Source: Tillus elongatus
Lineage: Eukaryota; Arthropoda; Insecta; Coleoptera; Cleridae
Direction of reading: 5' to 3'
Length of the DNA stretch: 64,000 nt
Assembly (NCBI GenBank): GCA_964006375.1
Contig: OZ023264.1
Span: 178,691,131 to 178,755,130 of the forward strand
Shown: positions 22,174 through 36,062 of the stretch, one piece after another
Position numbering within the stretch: the first letter of the stretch is position 1
Layout of the letters: every line of letters begins with the position of its first letter
Program-made: the position numbers and the translations under genes
The notes under the pieces: generated by a model
The model's input: only the letters and a program-made list of their open reading frames with translations
Told to the model about the DNA's origin: nothing
Databases searched by the model: none

Positions 22174-22950
22174 ACTTGGAGAACCCAAATCACCACAACA
22201 CATATTTCAGAGACCTTACGATCGTTTCGTTGACCATGTCAACATCTTCAGAGCAAGAAAAATTCTAAAATTAAATACTAGCTACCGTGTATTTATATGG
22301 CGTCTAAGTAAACGAACTAGTCCGAGGTAAAATTGTCGGCGAAGACCCATCGTTGGTTTATTGTGTAGTGAAACTACGAGGTCGAAGGCCTGCTTTGATC
22401 TTCTGGTCGACAAATTTTATGAGGCCTTATATAATATAAGGATAATAGGCTTAACAGGAACGGTACCGAGTTATTTAAAGAATCTGCACGTTCCCTTTCG
22501 ATCTAGAAATTTACTATGTGGATGTTGGAGCAAGCCGACAACCACATCTGGCGAGACAAACACAATAGCGTCCGCTCATCTTTTTTATATAGAAAACTAA
22601 ACCCGGGTGTTTGGCTCACATTGTTAACTCTAACAAAGGATAAATAACTCAACTAAAATACTACATAAAAAATATATTTATATTGATTTTAATTCTTCGT
22701 AAACAGTATTTATATTGACTTATAAATATATTAGATAAAGGCTCATAAATTTGTCGACCAGAAGATTAAAGCAGGTCTTCGACCTCGTAGTTTTACTACA
22801 CAATAAACAAACGATGGGTCTTCGACAATTTTACTTTCGACTAGTTCGTTTACCTAGAATTTTTCTTCCTCTGAAGATGTTGACATTGTCAACGAAACGA
22901 TCGTAAGGTCTCTGAAATATGTGTTGTGGTGATTTGGGTGTTCTCCAAGT
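22174..22950. repeat. large inverted repeat, PLE-like, with hammerhead-like cores
   Basis: The arms are 22,174-22,428 and 22,739-22,950 (e.g. GACTTGGAGAACCCAAATCA against its near complement at ~22,930; TTCTGGTCGACAAATTTTAT against ~22,745). The right arm lacks a ~35-bp stretch of the left. The spacer is ~310 bp without a recognisable gene. Each arm contains CTGAAGATGTTGACAT / GTCAACGAAACGATCGTAAG (22,871-22,907 on plus; minus-strand equivalent at ~22,211-22,247). Penelope-like retroelements are known to carry hammerhead motifs in their long terminal repeats and to occur in inverted arrangements; no RT or GIY-YIG was found here. Confidence 0.6.
22861..22918 (+). ncRNA. hammerhead-ribozyme-like motif
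   Basis: The core CTGAAGA (22,871-22,877) fits the consensus CUGANGA. A 6-bp stem II (GTTGAC/GTCAAC, 22,879-22,893) is followed by GAAA (22,894-22,897), a very short stem III (ACG/CGT with a 2-base loop) and the cleavage-site-like TA at 22,904-22,905. Stem I can form from CCT (22,868-22,870) with AGG (22,906-22,908), then an internal loop and TTTC/GAAA. One extra T (22,878) separates the core from stem II, which may weaken or abolish activity. Assignment is by eye; self-cleavage is not shown. Confidence 0.4.
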
Positions 22951-23072
22951 ATACTTATTAGTGCTCATCACAGGTTCCAGTTTTCACATATCCCGTACTG
23001 TACAAACAGCCATTCCACATCTATGCGATCCATCAAATAAAACAATATTGTCTACATTTATATCCTGTGAAC

Positions 23073-24320
<1,248 letters not shown>

Positions 24321-24322
<2 letters not shown>

Positions 24323-25745
24323 ACACACCTATAACTTAAAAAATAATGGACCGATTTTGATAAAACTTGGTGGGTACCTTCCTTTCGCAAGTGGCTTGGA
24401 TAGGTTCGTTAGCCAGGAAAATCCGTCGAGGTTTTCCCGGAAAGTTTTGTGTTTCCTTTCGAAAAAAATCGAAAAAAATTTATATCCAAAATTAACAAAG
24501 TAAGGGAAACCAAATTTCATACGCGGATTTATATCATCATAGGCAAGTTACATACCAAAATTTAGCTCCGTAGGTTAAAGGACAAAAAAGTTACAGGCAT
24601 TCATTACATACCAAAATTTAGCTCCGTAGGTTAAAGGACAAAAAAGTTACAGGCATTCAAAAAAAATAAATTTGGGTTCTCCTCAAAACGTCAAAATCGC
24701 GATTTTAAACGTAAAAATTGGTGAGTACCTTCCTTTCGCAAGTGGCTTGGATAAGTTCGTTTTTTTTGTGTTTTCTTTCGAAAAAAATTTATATCTCCAA
24801 AATTAACAAAGTAAGGGCAACCAAATTTTATACGCAGGTTTATATCATTATAGGCAAGTTACCTACCAAAATTTATCTCTGTAGGTCAAAAGACAAAAAA
24901 GTTATAGGCATTTAAACAAAACTAAATTGGGGTTTTTCACAAAACGTCAAAGTTGCGATTTAAACGTCAAAATTGGCAACATTTAGGAAAAGAACTTGAA
25001 TCTAATACGGACTATGGAAATAAAATGTCTCAAGAAGAATGTTTTACAAACCCTGAAGTCTTAGTTTCAACCGTCATTGTCCTTCATTTTAATAAAATGT
25101 TTCCAGAAAATTCATTTCAAATAGACCCTTTCTCTGACGCTTGGCAGTAGTCTTAGCTATAGAGTTTATCGTTAATGGTATATAATTTTTGTAGAATTTT
25201 CGTAAAAAAAAATCGATAAAGCTCAATATATCTGTTATTATACCAGATATGAAAAAAAATGTATATATTAATTATAGGGTGTCTTGAGCTACATCTTAAA
25301 AAATTATTTCTACAATCACAGGGTGGCCCATAAGTCATTGGTGATACAAATTTTCTTTTTTTTTTAATCAAACACGCCTTATGTTATTGCATTTTCCATC
25401 GAAATATAATGCATGTTTGTAAGAAAAAAAAATTCTGGACGCAGTAAGTGCGTTATGGTAGCGAATTTTGATCAAATGCTTAATATTTGAATAGCTCAAT
25501 TTGCTATTAACCCATAAGGTTGACCAAGAAACGAGTTTTTTCAGGAACACTTCAAGTTTACTTTCGGAAATTTTTGTACATTTTCAAACAATAAAGTTAT
25601 TTTGATGAAACATGGCACATTGTTTTTACTATATAGATTATACTGGTAACCAAATTTGATGCCTGCTTTTAAAAAAAAACACATTATTGCTATTAAAAAA
25701 TAGTTTTATGAAAATTCACTACCATAACGCACTTGCTGCGTCCAG
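24321..25745 (-). repeat. HINE-like composite: M1, partial M1 duplicate, M3, M4
   Basis: M1 starts at 24,330 (AAAAAATAATGGACCGATTT) and contains a ~56-bp tandem duplication (24,550-24,660, unit with TTTAGCTCCGTAGGTTAAAG). A second M1 start appears at 24,719 (GGTGAGTACCTTCCTTTCGC). M3 follows at about 25,210-25,400 (AGGGTGTCTTGAGCTACATC, GGGTGGCCCATAAGTCATTG) and a complete M4 unit at 25,434-25,745, ending ACTACCATAACGCACTTGCT. Read with the (TG)n array it is a nearly complete reverse-oriented family copy lacking the hairpin end. Confidence 0.7.
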
Positions 25746-25885
25746 AGTTTTGAGCTTATGCGATTGTAGATTGTTTAATAAGTCGTATAGTAGGCCTTTG
25801 GCCTTTTACCGCTGTGACCCTAATGGGCTTTTGTGCCTGACTGTAGTTTATAATAGTTGCCCCAAATGTTCAATCTTCTCATATA

Positions 25886-27098
25886 CGAGGGTGGGCCAAT
25901 AAGTCCGTGACTTTTTGAATGAAACACAGGTTTTTTGATCAAAAAATCATTTTATTTCTCAACATAGTCTCCTTTGAGCTCTATACACTTCGTCCAATGT
26001 TTCTCCAATTCTTTTATCCCTTCCAAAAAAAAATAAGATTTGCCGACATCCTCAAAATAGGTATTTGTTTGTGAGATGATTTCATCATTGGACTCAAATC
26101 TCTTTCCGCCGAGCCACTTCTTTAAGTTTGGAAACAAGAAATAGTCACTCTTGGCTAAATCCGGAGAATAGGGCTGATGAGTGAGCAATTTGTAGCCCCA
26201 TTTATGCAATTTCGCTATGAAGACTACACATGTGTGCACCCTTGCATTGTCTTGGTGAAAAAGAACTTTTTTCTTGGCCAAACGCGGTCGTTTTTTCTTC
26301 GAATCGTCATTGAATCGGTACAATAAGTTGGTATAATATTCGCCATTGATTGTTCTTCCCTTTTAAAGGTAATGAATGTGGATTATACTGTGTGCATCCC
26401 AAAAAACGGTCGCCATGACTTTATTGGCTGACAAACCCACCTTGGCCTTCTTCGGCGCCGATTCGCACGGAGAATGCCACTGCTTTGACTGCTGCTTGGC
26501 CTCTGATGTGTTCTGGTGAATCCATGTTTCGTCTACGGTTACGAAACGGCGCAAAAACTCGTCGCTATTGCGGTTGAACAACGCCAAACACTCATTCGAA
26601 GTAAACGCCGCACCCATCTTGCGGATAGCTTTCTCATACCAGGTGATCATGCAAAATCGAAACCACTGAGCCATGTGATATGCTTATGGATTCCACAATC
26701 TCCCGCACTTTCAATCTCCGATCGGCCAACACCATATCGTGAATTTTTTCAATTGTTTCGGGTGTAGCGACCTCAACTGGGTGTCCAGAACGTTCGGTGT
26801 CATTTGTGCTTCTACGGCCGCAAGTAAATTCAGTAAACCACGTTTTTAACACGGAAATTGAAGGTGCAGAGTCCCCATGTATTTATCAAGCTTAGCTTTG
26901 GTTTGAGTGATGGTTTTTTCCGCAAAAAATAATTTTTGATGAGCACACGAAATTTACTTTTTTCCATTTTCGTTATAACTCAAGAGGTTGTCTGGTTTCA
27001 ATGGCTATCTAACACAAACTAAATGACGCAGCTTGTTCAAAATTTAACATGAGCCAACTGACAGCCTGAAAACTCACGGATTTATTGACCCGCCCTCG
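25886..27098 (-). mobile_element. mariner (D34D) element with TIRs and TA target duplication
   Basis: The ends are CGAGGGTGGGCCAATAAGTC (25,886) and the complement of CGAGGGCGGGTCAATAAATC (ending 27,098), both flanked by TA. Total length, 1,213 bp, is typical of a complete mariner. Enclosed is one transposase pseudogene on the minus strand. Confidence 0.9.
25952..26967 (-). pseudogene. mariner transposase (D34D) pseudogene
   Basis: The start ATG at 26,967 (MEKSKFRVLIKNYFLRKKTI) gives about 338 codons to 25,952, matching the usual ~345. After frame corrections the order is: N-terminal HTH (TWFTEFTCGRRSTNDTERSG), second HTH (VREIVESISISHGSVVSIL), first Asp in FVTVDETWIHQNT, central KVMATVFWDAHSII, second Asp in VLFHQDNARVHTC, and third Asp in PYSPDLAKSDYFLF, 34 residues after the second. 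All three catalytic Asp positions are therefore present. Frameshifts near 26,870 and 26,650 and an in-frame TAA near 26,360 inactivate it. Confidence 0.9.
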
Positions 27099-27227
27099 TA
27101 GTCTACTATCTTTTCAGGAACAAAGACGATTGTAAGACAGATTTGGTATTAATGTTTGGTGCGGCTTATTAGGTAAAAAAAGTGCTATTTTTATTTGTAG
27201 GTTAGACAGTTATTTTTAAAATTTTCA

Positions 27228-27692
27228 GGTAACTTCATTGTTGGTCCGTTCTTTTTTGAAAATAATGTAACTGGGGAAAGATGTCTTAATCTATTTAGAA
27301 ATGATATCTTACCAACAATTAGAAGAGTTCATGATAATTTAGACGAGATTTGGTACCGACAAGACGGTTATCCAGCTCACAATGCTAAGATCGTCAAAGA
27401 ATTTTTGTACCAAAATTTTAATAATCGTGTCATTTGTAACAATGGGCCGGTTCATTGGTGTGCTCGAAGTCCTAATATAACACCCATGGATTTTTATTTT
27501 TGAGGCACTCTGAAGAATGATGTGTATAAATTCGATCCACCACAAAATATTAATGAATTACGAAACAGAATCACGAAAGCTATAAATAATATTAACCAAA
27601 ACACCCTCACCAGAGTTTGCAGGCATGTTTTAAAAAGGTGTATAAAGTGCATTGAACAAAATGTTGGCCATATTGAAGAATTTTCTATTTAG
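27228..27692 (+). pseudogene. DD41D-like mariner transposase, C-terminal half
   Basis: The continuous reading starts GNFIVGPFFFENNVTGERCL and passes DEIWYRQDGYPAHNAKIVKE (second catalytic Asp). It reaches WCARSPNITPMDFYF, whose Asp is 41 residues downstream, then KNDVYKFDPPQNINELRNRI and stops at TAG 27,690. A single internal TGA (27,501-27,503) replaces the Trp of the FYLWG motif. The N-terminal half and the TIRs are absent. It is more diverged from the 5 kb and 8 kb copies than they are from each other. Confidence 0.8.
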
Positions 27693-27699
27693 TGTATTT

Positions 27700-28415
27700 T
27701 TACATTGATTTTATTATTTGTTGAGTTCCGTTTCTAATTGTGTTGTTTTGTGGAGTTTAAGTTTCTATTTGTTATTGCCGGGTTCCGTTATTAAACTGTT
27801 TCACATAATATTACCTAGCATTATTACCTAATTAAGTATTGTAAATTAAATCTTTTTTTATCGTGAATCATTACGTAAAATTATGTTAATAGTAGAAGTC
27901 TAATGTTAGACTCCATGGCCTATTGCTTTTTGAACACTTTTTTTGGAATCTGTTTTCTGGTATTGGATTTCATAGCCTACTATCCTCAAAACGGTTTTTC
28001 TCAAAATTGTCAGTGCAATTACAAGATTTCTCAAGCATGTTGTACATCATTGGAAAGCTCTTTTCACATGCTATAACATGATCAAAAAATTTAATATGGC
28101 TGCGATAATAAAAACAAACGTTGATACCTGTAGCTCAAAAACAATTGACAATCCAAAGTTGAGAATAGCACAAATAGATTACGCTGTAGAAAGTGTCCTG
28201 ATAATGTGCAAGTCTTAGACAAGTCAGATCAACGCCTACTTAGATATTGAAGAAAAAAGAAATCGACAATTTTTTTTTTCAAAATAACTCGAAAACGAAA
28301 AGAGGCAGGGCAAAATACAAGTCATATTTTAAACATTGCTAATATAACAGTCTCTGTATCTCTAATAATAACGGAGTTAGCAATACATTCCCATCCAGTT
28401 TGGAACACACTGTAT
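27700..28415. other. unassigned, probable decayed mariner flank
   Basis: No gene. The right end (28,360-28,415: AATAATAACGGAGTTAGC, GTTTGGAACACACTGTAT) resembles mariner-type termini common in arthropods and may be the remains of the TIR for the 27.2-27.7 kb transposase. Confidence 0.35.
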
Positions 28416-28417
28416 TG

Positions 28418-28418
<1 letters not shown>

Positions 28419-28499
<81 letters not shown>
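28419..28499. repeat. (TA)n microsatellite
   Basis: Pure TA array (~80 bp), immediately after a mariner-terminus-like sequence. Confidence 0.95.
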
Positions 28500-28502
<3 letters not shown>

Positions 28503-28750
28503 GGACAGTGTTTCTTAAAACAATGGAGCAAGTAAAGTGGCTTTTTCTATGAAACATCCTTTATTTTTTACTAACTATTCATCTCACTGGGAGCTTTTAA
28601 AACATATATCACACTTATATGGTTATTATCCAAAATGAATAATCTTAAAATTAATTCTACTTTTTATATCAGACAATGGAAAACAAAATAAAAACTGAAA
28701 TAAATACGCTTCATTGCTTTACCTGTCAATATGCCGTTAGTCGTGGGACA

Positions 28751-28751
<1 letters not shown>

Positions 28752-28838
<87 letters not shown>
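28752..28838. repeat. (TA)n microsatellite
   Basis: Pure TA array (~87 bp), preceded by GTCGTGGGACACC, similar to GACGTGGGACACCTGT before the array at 9,640. This suggests a shared repeat at the two sites. Confidence 0.95.
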
Positions 28839-28840
<2 letters not shown>

Positions 28841-28899
28841 TACGTAACAAAAATCTGTAGAATTAGTTTTCACAGTTTGTTATTTTATCAAATAAAGTA

Positions 28900-29869
28900 G
28901 ATACAGGTGTGCCTAAAAATGACAAGTTTTCGATTACAGTCACCTGTAGCCCAAAAACAAGAGTGCAGTGTCGGGTTTGCTTTCGGCACAATTAGTTTCA
29001 CAGAATAGTTGTGTGAAAACCGCAACCTCTATCTCTCATAACAAAGAACCCCACAAAAGCAACTAAATTCGGACAGACTGTACATATTTTTAGATTCCAG
29101 AGTCTTAAAACAGGAATTTCTGCAAGACTTTCATTCGACGGTGCAGTAACCCGCATATTACACGTTTAAATCTGTGGTCTTTTCCTTCGTTGTTTTGTCT
29201 TCACACATGGGCAATTTTATGTTATTATAATTACTTAAGGGAAGTTAAATCGTCTTCTAAAAATGCGCACTAGAAATGGGGTAACTTTTGGAATTTTGTG
29301 TGTTCCAGTGCAGCGACATTTTAAAAGTATTGCAGTTAAAAGAAAAAAGCTCAGTAGTCCTGTTCTATATACAGCTCAAGAGTACTAAAGCATAAAAGTT
29401 CCCATATGATATAAAGGCGGTATTATTATATACCTTTCCAGTCATCGTCGAACAATTTGTAAGTATTGATTGGAGTGGTCCATTCCACAGATCGTTCCAT
29501 TTTAGTAGCTTCGCCCACTTAACTTATTCAATGGAGTCGTTTGAATGTGTCATTGCATTATGAATACATATATTAAGTGCTATCGCCTCATTTCATTAAG
29601 ACTTGGCCCTGGAAAAAATATAATTATTAGTTTACAGTATGTTACCACTAAGCCTTAAGATATATCGTGTAAATACTCTCTTTCCAGTTACTCTGATACT
29701 TACAAATATATAGCGTTTTCAACCATTTTTCCCCGATTTTCCATCGGAAAAACTTGAGCATAAAGGCTGATTAACGAAGTCGACCTCGGTTTTCGTTCAA
29801 ACAAGATTGTTGCCAAGTTTGATTGAAATCAGTTTAGTATTTTTTGAGTAATCGCTTGGATACATACAT

Positions 29870-29871
<2 letters not shown>
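28900..29871. other. unassigned; M1-like tail near 29,800
   Basis: I see no gene. At about 29,805-29,860 the text GTTGCCAAGTTTGATTGAAATC and a TTTTTGAGTAATCG stretch lead into a (TA)n array (29,872-29,961), the typical approach to a family microsatellite, but the similarity is weak. Confidence 0.35.
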
Positions 29872-29964
<93 letters not shown>

Positions 29965-30303
29965 ATAGATAAAGTGAAGATTTGAGCGCTAATGTGTTAA
30001 ATGTTTACTCCGATATCTAAGTCAAATTGACCGAATCGAGTAAAGAAAAAGTGCAAGAAACAGTTAGATAGTGAAAACATTGGCAGGAGATCTTAGGTAA
30101 TTGAGAAGATAAATAAATACCACAGCCACCGTGAGTAAATTGAATTTAAAGTACTGTTTAAAGGTTAGGGGCATTGGAGCATAAGGTTCAAAGTTGAGTG
30201 CAGTGTCTTTATTGATAAGCTGAAAGAATACAACCGATATTATAATTCAGCCGCCGACGACGTCTGGATAGGCAACACGTTAAACAGCAAAGTGTAAGGA
30301 GAG

Positions 30304-31071
30304 TTGTATAAGATGGGTGACAGTGAAGACTATTCTGCTGATGAGGGAAAACGCAAGGCTTTTCCAATATCTGATATTTTCCAAAGAAGTAAGAAAATGG
30401 CACGAACACCAGAAAAAAATATGAAAAGCGAGAGTAATAAGTTGGATATAATGTTAAACATGCTAACGGATTTAACAGAGAAGATAACCAAAATAGAAGA
30501 CAAACAAGATAAAATTATAGCTGAGATGAAAGTGATTAAAGAAGAAAATAAAAACATGAAAATGGAAAATGATCAATTAAGAAAAGAGGTAAAGGATATT
30601 AAAAAGAAATTAAATATTCTAGAAGAGGAGAAGAAAAGAAAGAATATAGTTATACAGGGGCTAAAAATGAACACAAACGATGCAAAGAGTTTAAAAGAGA
30701 ACATGGGTATTTTTTTGAAACAGAATTTAGAAGTAAATGTTGAAATAAAACAAGCTAGGAGACTCAGTGAAAAGGTTTGTCTTGTTGAACTTTATAAAAT
30801 AGAGGAGAAAATAGAAATTATGAGAAATAAATATAAATTAAAAAATTACAAGAATGAGATTGTGTATATAAATGATGATATGTCGAGGGAAGAGAGAAAA
30901 ATTCAAAACGAATTGAGAAACGTAGCAAAAGATGAAAGAGCCAAAGGTAGAACTGTCAAGATTGGGTTTAAGAAGTTAATAGTCGAGGGACAGCTTTGGA
31001 AATGGGATGAAGAAAATGGCCTGGTTAAACAGGTAGAATATAATAGTGGTACGCATGAGACAAAAAATTAG
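30304..31071 (+). CDS. LINE ORF1 protein: coiled coil plus RRM-like domain
   Basis: 255 codons, start ATG 30,313 or 30,304 (MYKMGDSEDYS; the second Met fits the GATGGGTGAC context better). Residues ~45-120 are a strongly charged heptad-type coiled coil (LDIMLNMLTDLTEKITKIED, MKMENDQLRKEVKDIKKKLN). Residues ~120-200 read KRKNIVIQGLKMN ... EIKQARRLSEKVCLVELYKI, then YINDDMSREERKIQNELRNV and VKIGFKKLIVEGQLWKWDEE. This order, coiled coil then an RRM-like and C-terminal domain with the ARR and WKWDEE signatures, resembles L1-type ORF1 (Transposase_22) proteins. These trimerise and bind RNA as nucleic-acid chaperones. No zinc knuckle is seen. The frame is intact. Confidence 0.85.
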   Translation: MYKMGDSEDYSADEGKRKAFPISDIFQRSKKMARTPEKNMKSESNKLDIMLNMLTDLTEKITKIEDKQDKIIAEMKVIKEENKNMKMENDQLRKEVKDIKKKLNILEEEKKRKNIVIQGLKMNTNDAKSLKENMGIFLKQNLEVNVEIKQARRLSEKVCLVELYKIEEKIEIMRNKYKLKNYKNEIVYINDDMSREERKIQNELRNVAKDERAKGRTVKIGFKKLIVEGQLWKWDEENGLVKQVEYNSGTHETKN

Positions 31072-31142
31072 GCAAGAATGAGTGGAAAAAGGGAACTGAA
31101 CAGGCGAAGAAAAGGGCTACGTATACGGAAAAAGATGTTGGC

Positions 31143-34100
31143 ATGTCAATAAGGGCTAGGGAGTTGTATAGGGACACGAGAGGAGCAAACGCAAATACCA
31201 ATAAAGATAAAGAACACAGTAACCAAACAGGGAAATACCAGGTGAAACCGAAAACCGAGTATCTAAATCTGGGTACGTGGAACGTAAGGGGTTTGTATGA
31301 AGAGGGTGCTTTGAATAATCTAATTATGGAGGTCAATAAATATAGTATGCAAGTAGTGGCGTTACAGGAAACACACTTGAAAGGAAATGATATACAAAGG
31401 GTTGGAAACTATATCCTATTTACAAGTGGTAGTGATATGAGAAGGTATGGAGTCGCATTCTTAATAAGCGAAAAGCTACAAGATAAAGTTAAATGTTTCA
31501 AACCAAAGTCAGACAGACTATGTTCCATAAGAATTAAGGCAGAAGATAAGATGATTAGTATTGTAAATATGCATGCTCCAACAGAAGAAAAAGAAGAAGA
31601 AGTGAAAGATCAGTACTACGAAGAGCTGGAAAAAACGCTAGAAGATATACCAAAAAATGACGTGATAATTTTGATGGGAGACGCAAATGCAAAGATAGGC
31701 AATGAAGACATATATAAGTCAATAACAGGAGGTGAAAGTAAACATACGGCGAGTAATGACAATGGAGTAAGGTTGATATCTTTAGCAATAGAACAGAATA
31801 TGAAAATAATGAGTACACACTTTAGAAGAAGAGATATACATAAGGGAACATGGACGATACCGGGACAAAATAAAACAAATCAAATAGATCACTTGTTAAT
31901 AAAGGAAGAACATGCTTGGCTAATCACCAATGTGAAAACACGTAGGGGTGCGGAAGCTGATTCAGATCACTTCTTGGTAAAGGCTGTTTTAAGATTCCCA
32001 GATACGATTAAACAGACACAAAAAAGGAGGGCAGAAACTAGATACAATGTTAATGATCTACGAAAAGAAGAAATAGCCCTCAACTACAAGAAAAGAATAG
32101 ACAAAGCTTATAGTAGTGATATGTTCCTGAATACAGACGGCATTGAAGAAAAATGGGAAAAGATAGAAAAGACGGTGACTGAGGCAACGAAAGCAACCCT
32201 GGAAAAGAGACGAAAACAAATAAAAAAGTACTGGATGAATGAAGAATGTAAAGCCGCACTAAAAAAAAGAGCAGTATTAAGACATCAAATGCTTCAGGCG
32301 CAAACGGAGGAAAACCTAGAAAAATATAACGAACAAAGAAAGAGAACAAAAAATATGTGTAGAACCCAGAAACGAAAATTTCTGGAAGACAAAATAAAAA
32401 ATATTGAATATAAATATCAAAAAAATGAAATACGTAACTTCTACAAAGACGTGAAAGATATAAAAAGAGGCCACCAAAGCAGAGCAGTGTTCTTTAAGGA
32501 TAAGGAAGGCAATTTGCTTGGAAACGATAAAGACATATGCAGAAGATGGAAAGAACATTTCGAAGAACTGCATAATGATGGAGATGAAGAAGAACTGAAA
32601 GAGTGTCATCAAGAGTTTTATGAAGAGGAAGAAGTTACAGAAGATCCAACGAAGCAAGAAATAGAAGAAATTATACAAACAATGAAAAACAACAAGAGTC
32701 CAGGTGAAAATGGCATTATGGCCGAAAATTTTAAATACGGAGGGACTGCTTTGGTTGCCATGATGTATGAGCTAATAAAAGAAATTTGGAAAACAAAAGA
32801 AATGCCAAAAAAATGGAATAAGACCATCATGGTAACTTTATTTAAGAAAGGAGATATAACAGAATGCACCAACTATAGGGGGATAGCGTTACCAGATGTG
32901 GCCTACAAAATTTTAGCAACACTAATAAAGAAACGGCTAGAAAAATATATAGAGCCTTTGCTAGGGGAATATCAGGCTGGTTTTCGGAAGGGTAGGTCGA
33001 CAGTTGACCAGATATGTCTGCTAAAGCAGGTTTTGACAGGCTGTTACGAGTACGAGATTCCAGTACACATGATCTTTGTCGACTTTAAGACCGCCTACGA
33101 TTCAGTGAAAAGAAGTAAAGTAGTTGATATACTTAGAGAGTTCAGAGTACCCGAGTATATTGTGAAACTGGTAATAATGACACTATGTAACACCACGTGC
33201 GCAGTAAGGGTAAACGGAAATCTGACAGAAGAGTTTGATGTGAGAAGAGGAGTGAGGCAGGGAGATCCGCTGTCAACGTTACTATTCAATATAGTTCTGG
33301 AGAAAGTGATAAGAGAGAGTGGTATAAACAGAACTGGGAGCTTGTTTGACAGGAGTCATCAGTGCCTTGCTTATGCGGATGATATATTGTTACTGGCCAG
33401 AAATAGAAAAGAGCTGGAAAGTATCACTAGAAGTTTGGTGGAAGTAGCAGACAGTGTGGGACTTCAAATAAATAAGGACAAGAGCAAGTATATGGCAATT
33501 AAAAAGACTAAAGTGACTAATAGTGAACCTTTTACAGTGAAAATGCGAGGGGAGAGAGTCATAGAGTTCGAAGAGGTTAATAATTACATGTACTTAGGTG
33601 TATTAGTAGACAATAGATGTGATGAGGAGGTAGAAATTAACCTAAGGATAGCAAAAGCCAACAGATGTGCGGGAGGGCTTAACAGCTTCCTTAGATCAAA
33701 GAACATCTCGCGTGCTGCGAAACTCAGAGTATATAGGACTGTGATAAGACCAACCTTGGCATATGGTTGTGAAGCATGGACAATGAACCGAAGACTGGAG
33801 GACAGAATAGCGATATGGGAGAGAAAGGTACTACGCAGAATCTTCGGAGGCAAGAAAGTAGATGGCATGTGGGAAAGACGTCCAAATGTGGAAGTGTATG
33901 AAATGTATGGAGAACCGCCGGTGTCTCAACTGGTTAAGGCACGCAGACTACAGTGGCTGGGACATATAGAACGAATGGGTGTGGAGAGAATGGTGAAGAA
34001 GTGTGTCTGGTCAAATCCAGAGGGTAGAAGGAAGAGGGGAAGACCAAGAAAAAGATGGCTTGATGCAGCACAACAAGACTTGCTAGAAAAAGGAGTCCAA

Positions 34101-34163
34101 AACTGGAAGACGATTGCACTGGATAGGAAGCAATGGAAATGTATTACCAAGCTATGGGCCTAA
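31143..34163 (+). CDS. LINE ORF2: apurinic-type endonuclease and reverse transcriptase
   Basis: 1,006 codons without interruption. The N-terminal endonuclease shows LNLGTWNVRGLYEEG (res ~40), VVALQETHLKG (~75), IILMGDANAKIG (~180), TNQIDHLL (~250) and EADSDHFLV (~270), the AP-endonuclease residues needed to nick target DNA. The RT covers about 515-790: NNKSPGENGIMAENFKYGG, KKGDITECTNYRGIALPDVA, GEYQAGFRKGRSTVDQICLL, IFVDFKTAYDSVKRSKV, RRGVRQGDPLSTLLFNIVLE and the catalytic HQCLAYADDILLLAR. The C-terminus has ARRLQWLGHIERMGVERM and GRRKRGRPRKRWLDAA, typical of RTE-like polymerases. Every catalytic motif I can check is present, so it may be recently active. It is in the same orientation as the FYVE exon 2 kb downstream. 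Confidence 0.93.
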   Translation: MSIRARELYRDTRGANANTNKDKEHSNQTGKYQVKPKTEYLNLGTWNVRGLYEEGALNNLIMEVNKYSMQVVALQETHLKGNDIQRVGNYILFTSGSDMRRYGVAFLISEKLQDKVKCFKPKSDRLCSIRIKAEDKMISIVNMHAPTEEKEEEVKDQYYEELEKTLEDIPKNDVIILMGDANAKIGNEDIYKSITGGESKHTASNDNGVRLISLAIEQNMKIMSTHFRRRDIHKGTWTIPGQNKTNQIDHLLIKEEHAWLITNVKTRRGAEADSDHFLVKAVLRFPDTIKQTQKRRAETRYNVNDLRKEEIALNYKKRIDKAYSSDMFLNTDGIEEKWEKIEKTVTEATKATLEKRRKQIKKYWMNEECKAALKKRAVLRHQMLQAQTEENLEKYNEQRKRTKNMCRTQKRKFLEDKIKNIEYKYQKNEIRNFYKDVKDIKRGHQSRAVFFKDKEGNLLGNDKDICRRWKEHFEELHNDGDEEELKECHQEFYEEEEVTEDPTKQEIEEIIQTMKNNKSPGENGIMAENFKYGGTALVAMMYELIKEIWKTKEMPKKWNKTIMVTLFKKGDITECTNYRGIALPDVAYKILATLIKKRLEKYIEPLLGEYQAGFRKGRSTVDQICLLKQVLTGCYEYEIPVHMIFVDFKTAYDSVKRSKVVDILREFRVPEYIVKLVIMTLCNTTCAVRVNGNLTEEFDVRRGVRQGDPLSTLLFNIVLEKVIRESGINRTGSLFDRSHQCLAYADDILLLARNRKELESITRSLVEVADSVGLQINKDKSKYMAIKKTKVTNSEPFTVKMRGERVIEFEEVNNYMYLGVLVDNRCDEEVEINLRIAKANRCAGGLNSFLRSKNISRAAKLRVYRTVIRPTLAYGCEAWTMNRRLEDRIAIWERKVLRRIFGGKKVDGMWERRPNVEVYEMYGEPPVSQLVKARRLQWLGHIERMGVERMVKKCVWSNPEGRRKRGRPRKRWLDAAQQDLLEKGVQNWKTIALDRKQWKCITKLWA

Positions 34164-34178
34164 ATGGCCTGTGAATGC

Positions 34179-34181
<3 letters not shown>

Positions 34182-34273
<92 letters not shown>

Positions 34274-34288
34274 GAATGAATGAATGAT
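34182..34288. repeat. (TA)n followed by (AATG)n, LINE tail
   Basis: About 89 bp of TA, then about four AATG units, directly following the ORF2 stop region. It probably represents the simple-repeat tail of the element, expanded. Confidence 0.8.
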
Positions 34289-36044
<1,756 letters not shown>

Positions 36045-36062
36045 CTGTTTTCTTTCTCACAG

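Larger units (their letters stand above)
29962..34288 (+). mobile_element. apparently intact two-ORF LINE (RTE-like pol, L1-like ORF1)
   Basis: The unit begins just after a (TA)n array (29,872-29,961). It has ~340 bp of 5' UTR, ORF1 (30,304-31,071), a ~70-bp gap, ORF2 (31,143-34,163) with no stop or frameshift, and almost no 3' UTR: 18 bases after the stop codon the sequence becomes (TA)n (34,182-34,270) and then (AATG)n. A very short 3' UTR with a simple-repeat tail is characteristic of the RTE clade. No long target duplication was identified because both sides are microsatellite. Confidence 0.85.

Noticed and set aside
31025..34150. Several minus-strand frames of 60-120 codons opposite the intact LINE
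   Set aside because: Shadow frames on the strand opposite an A-rich coding sequence; no recognisable domains.
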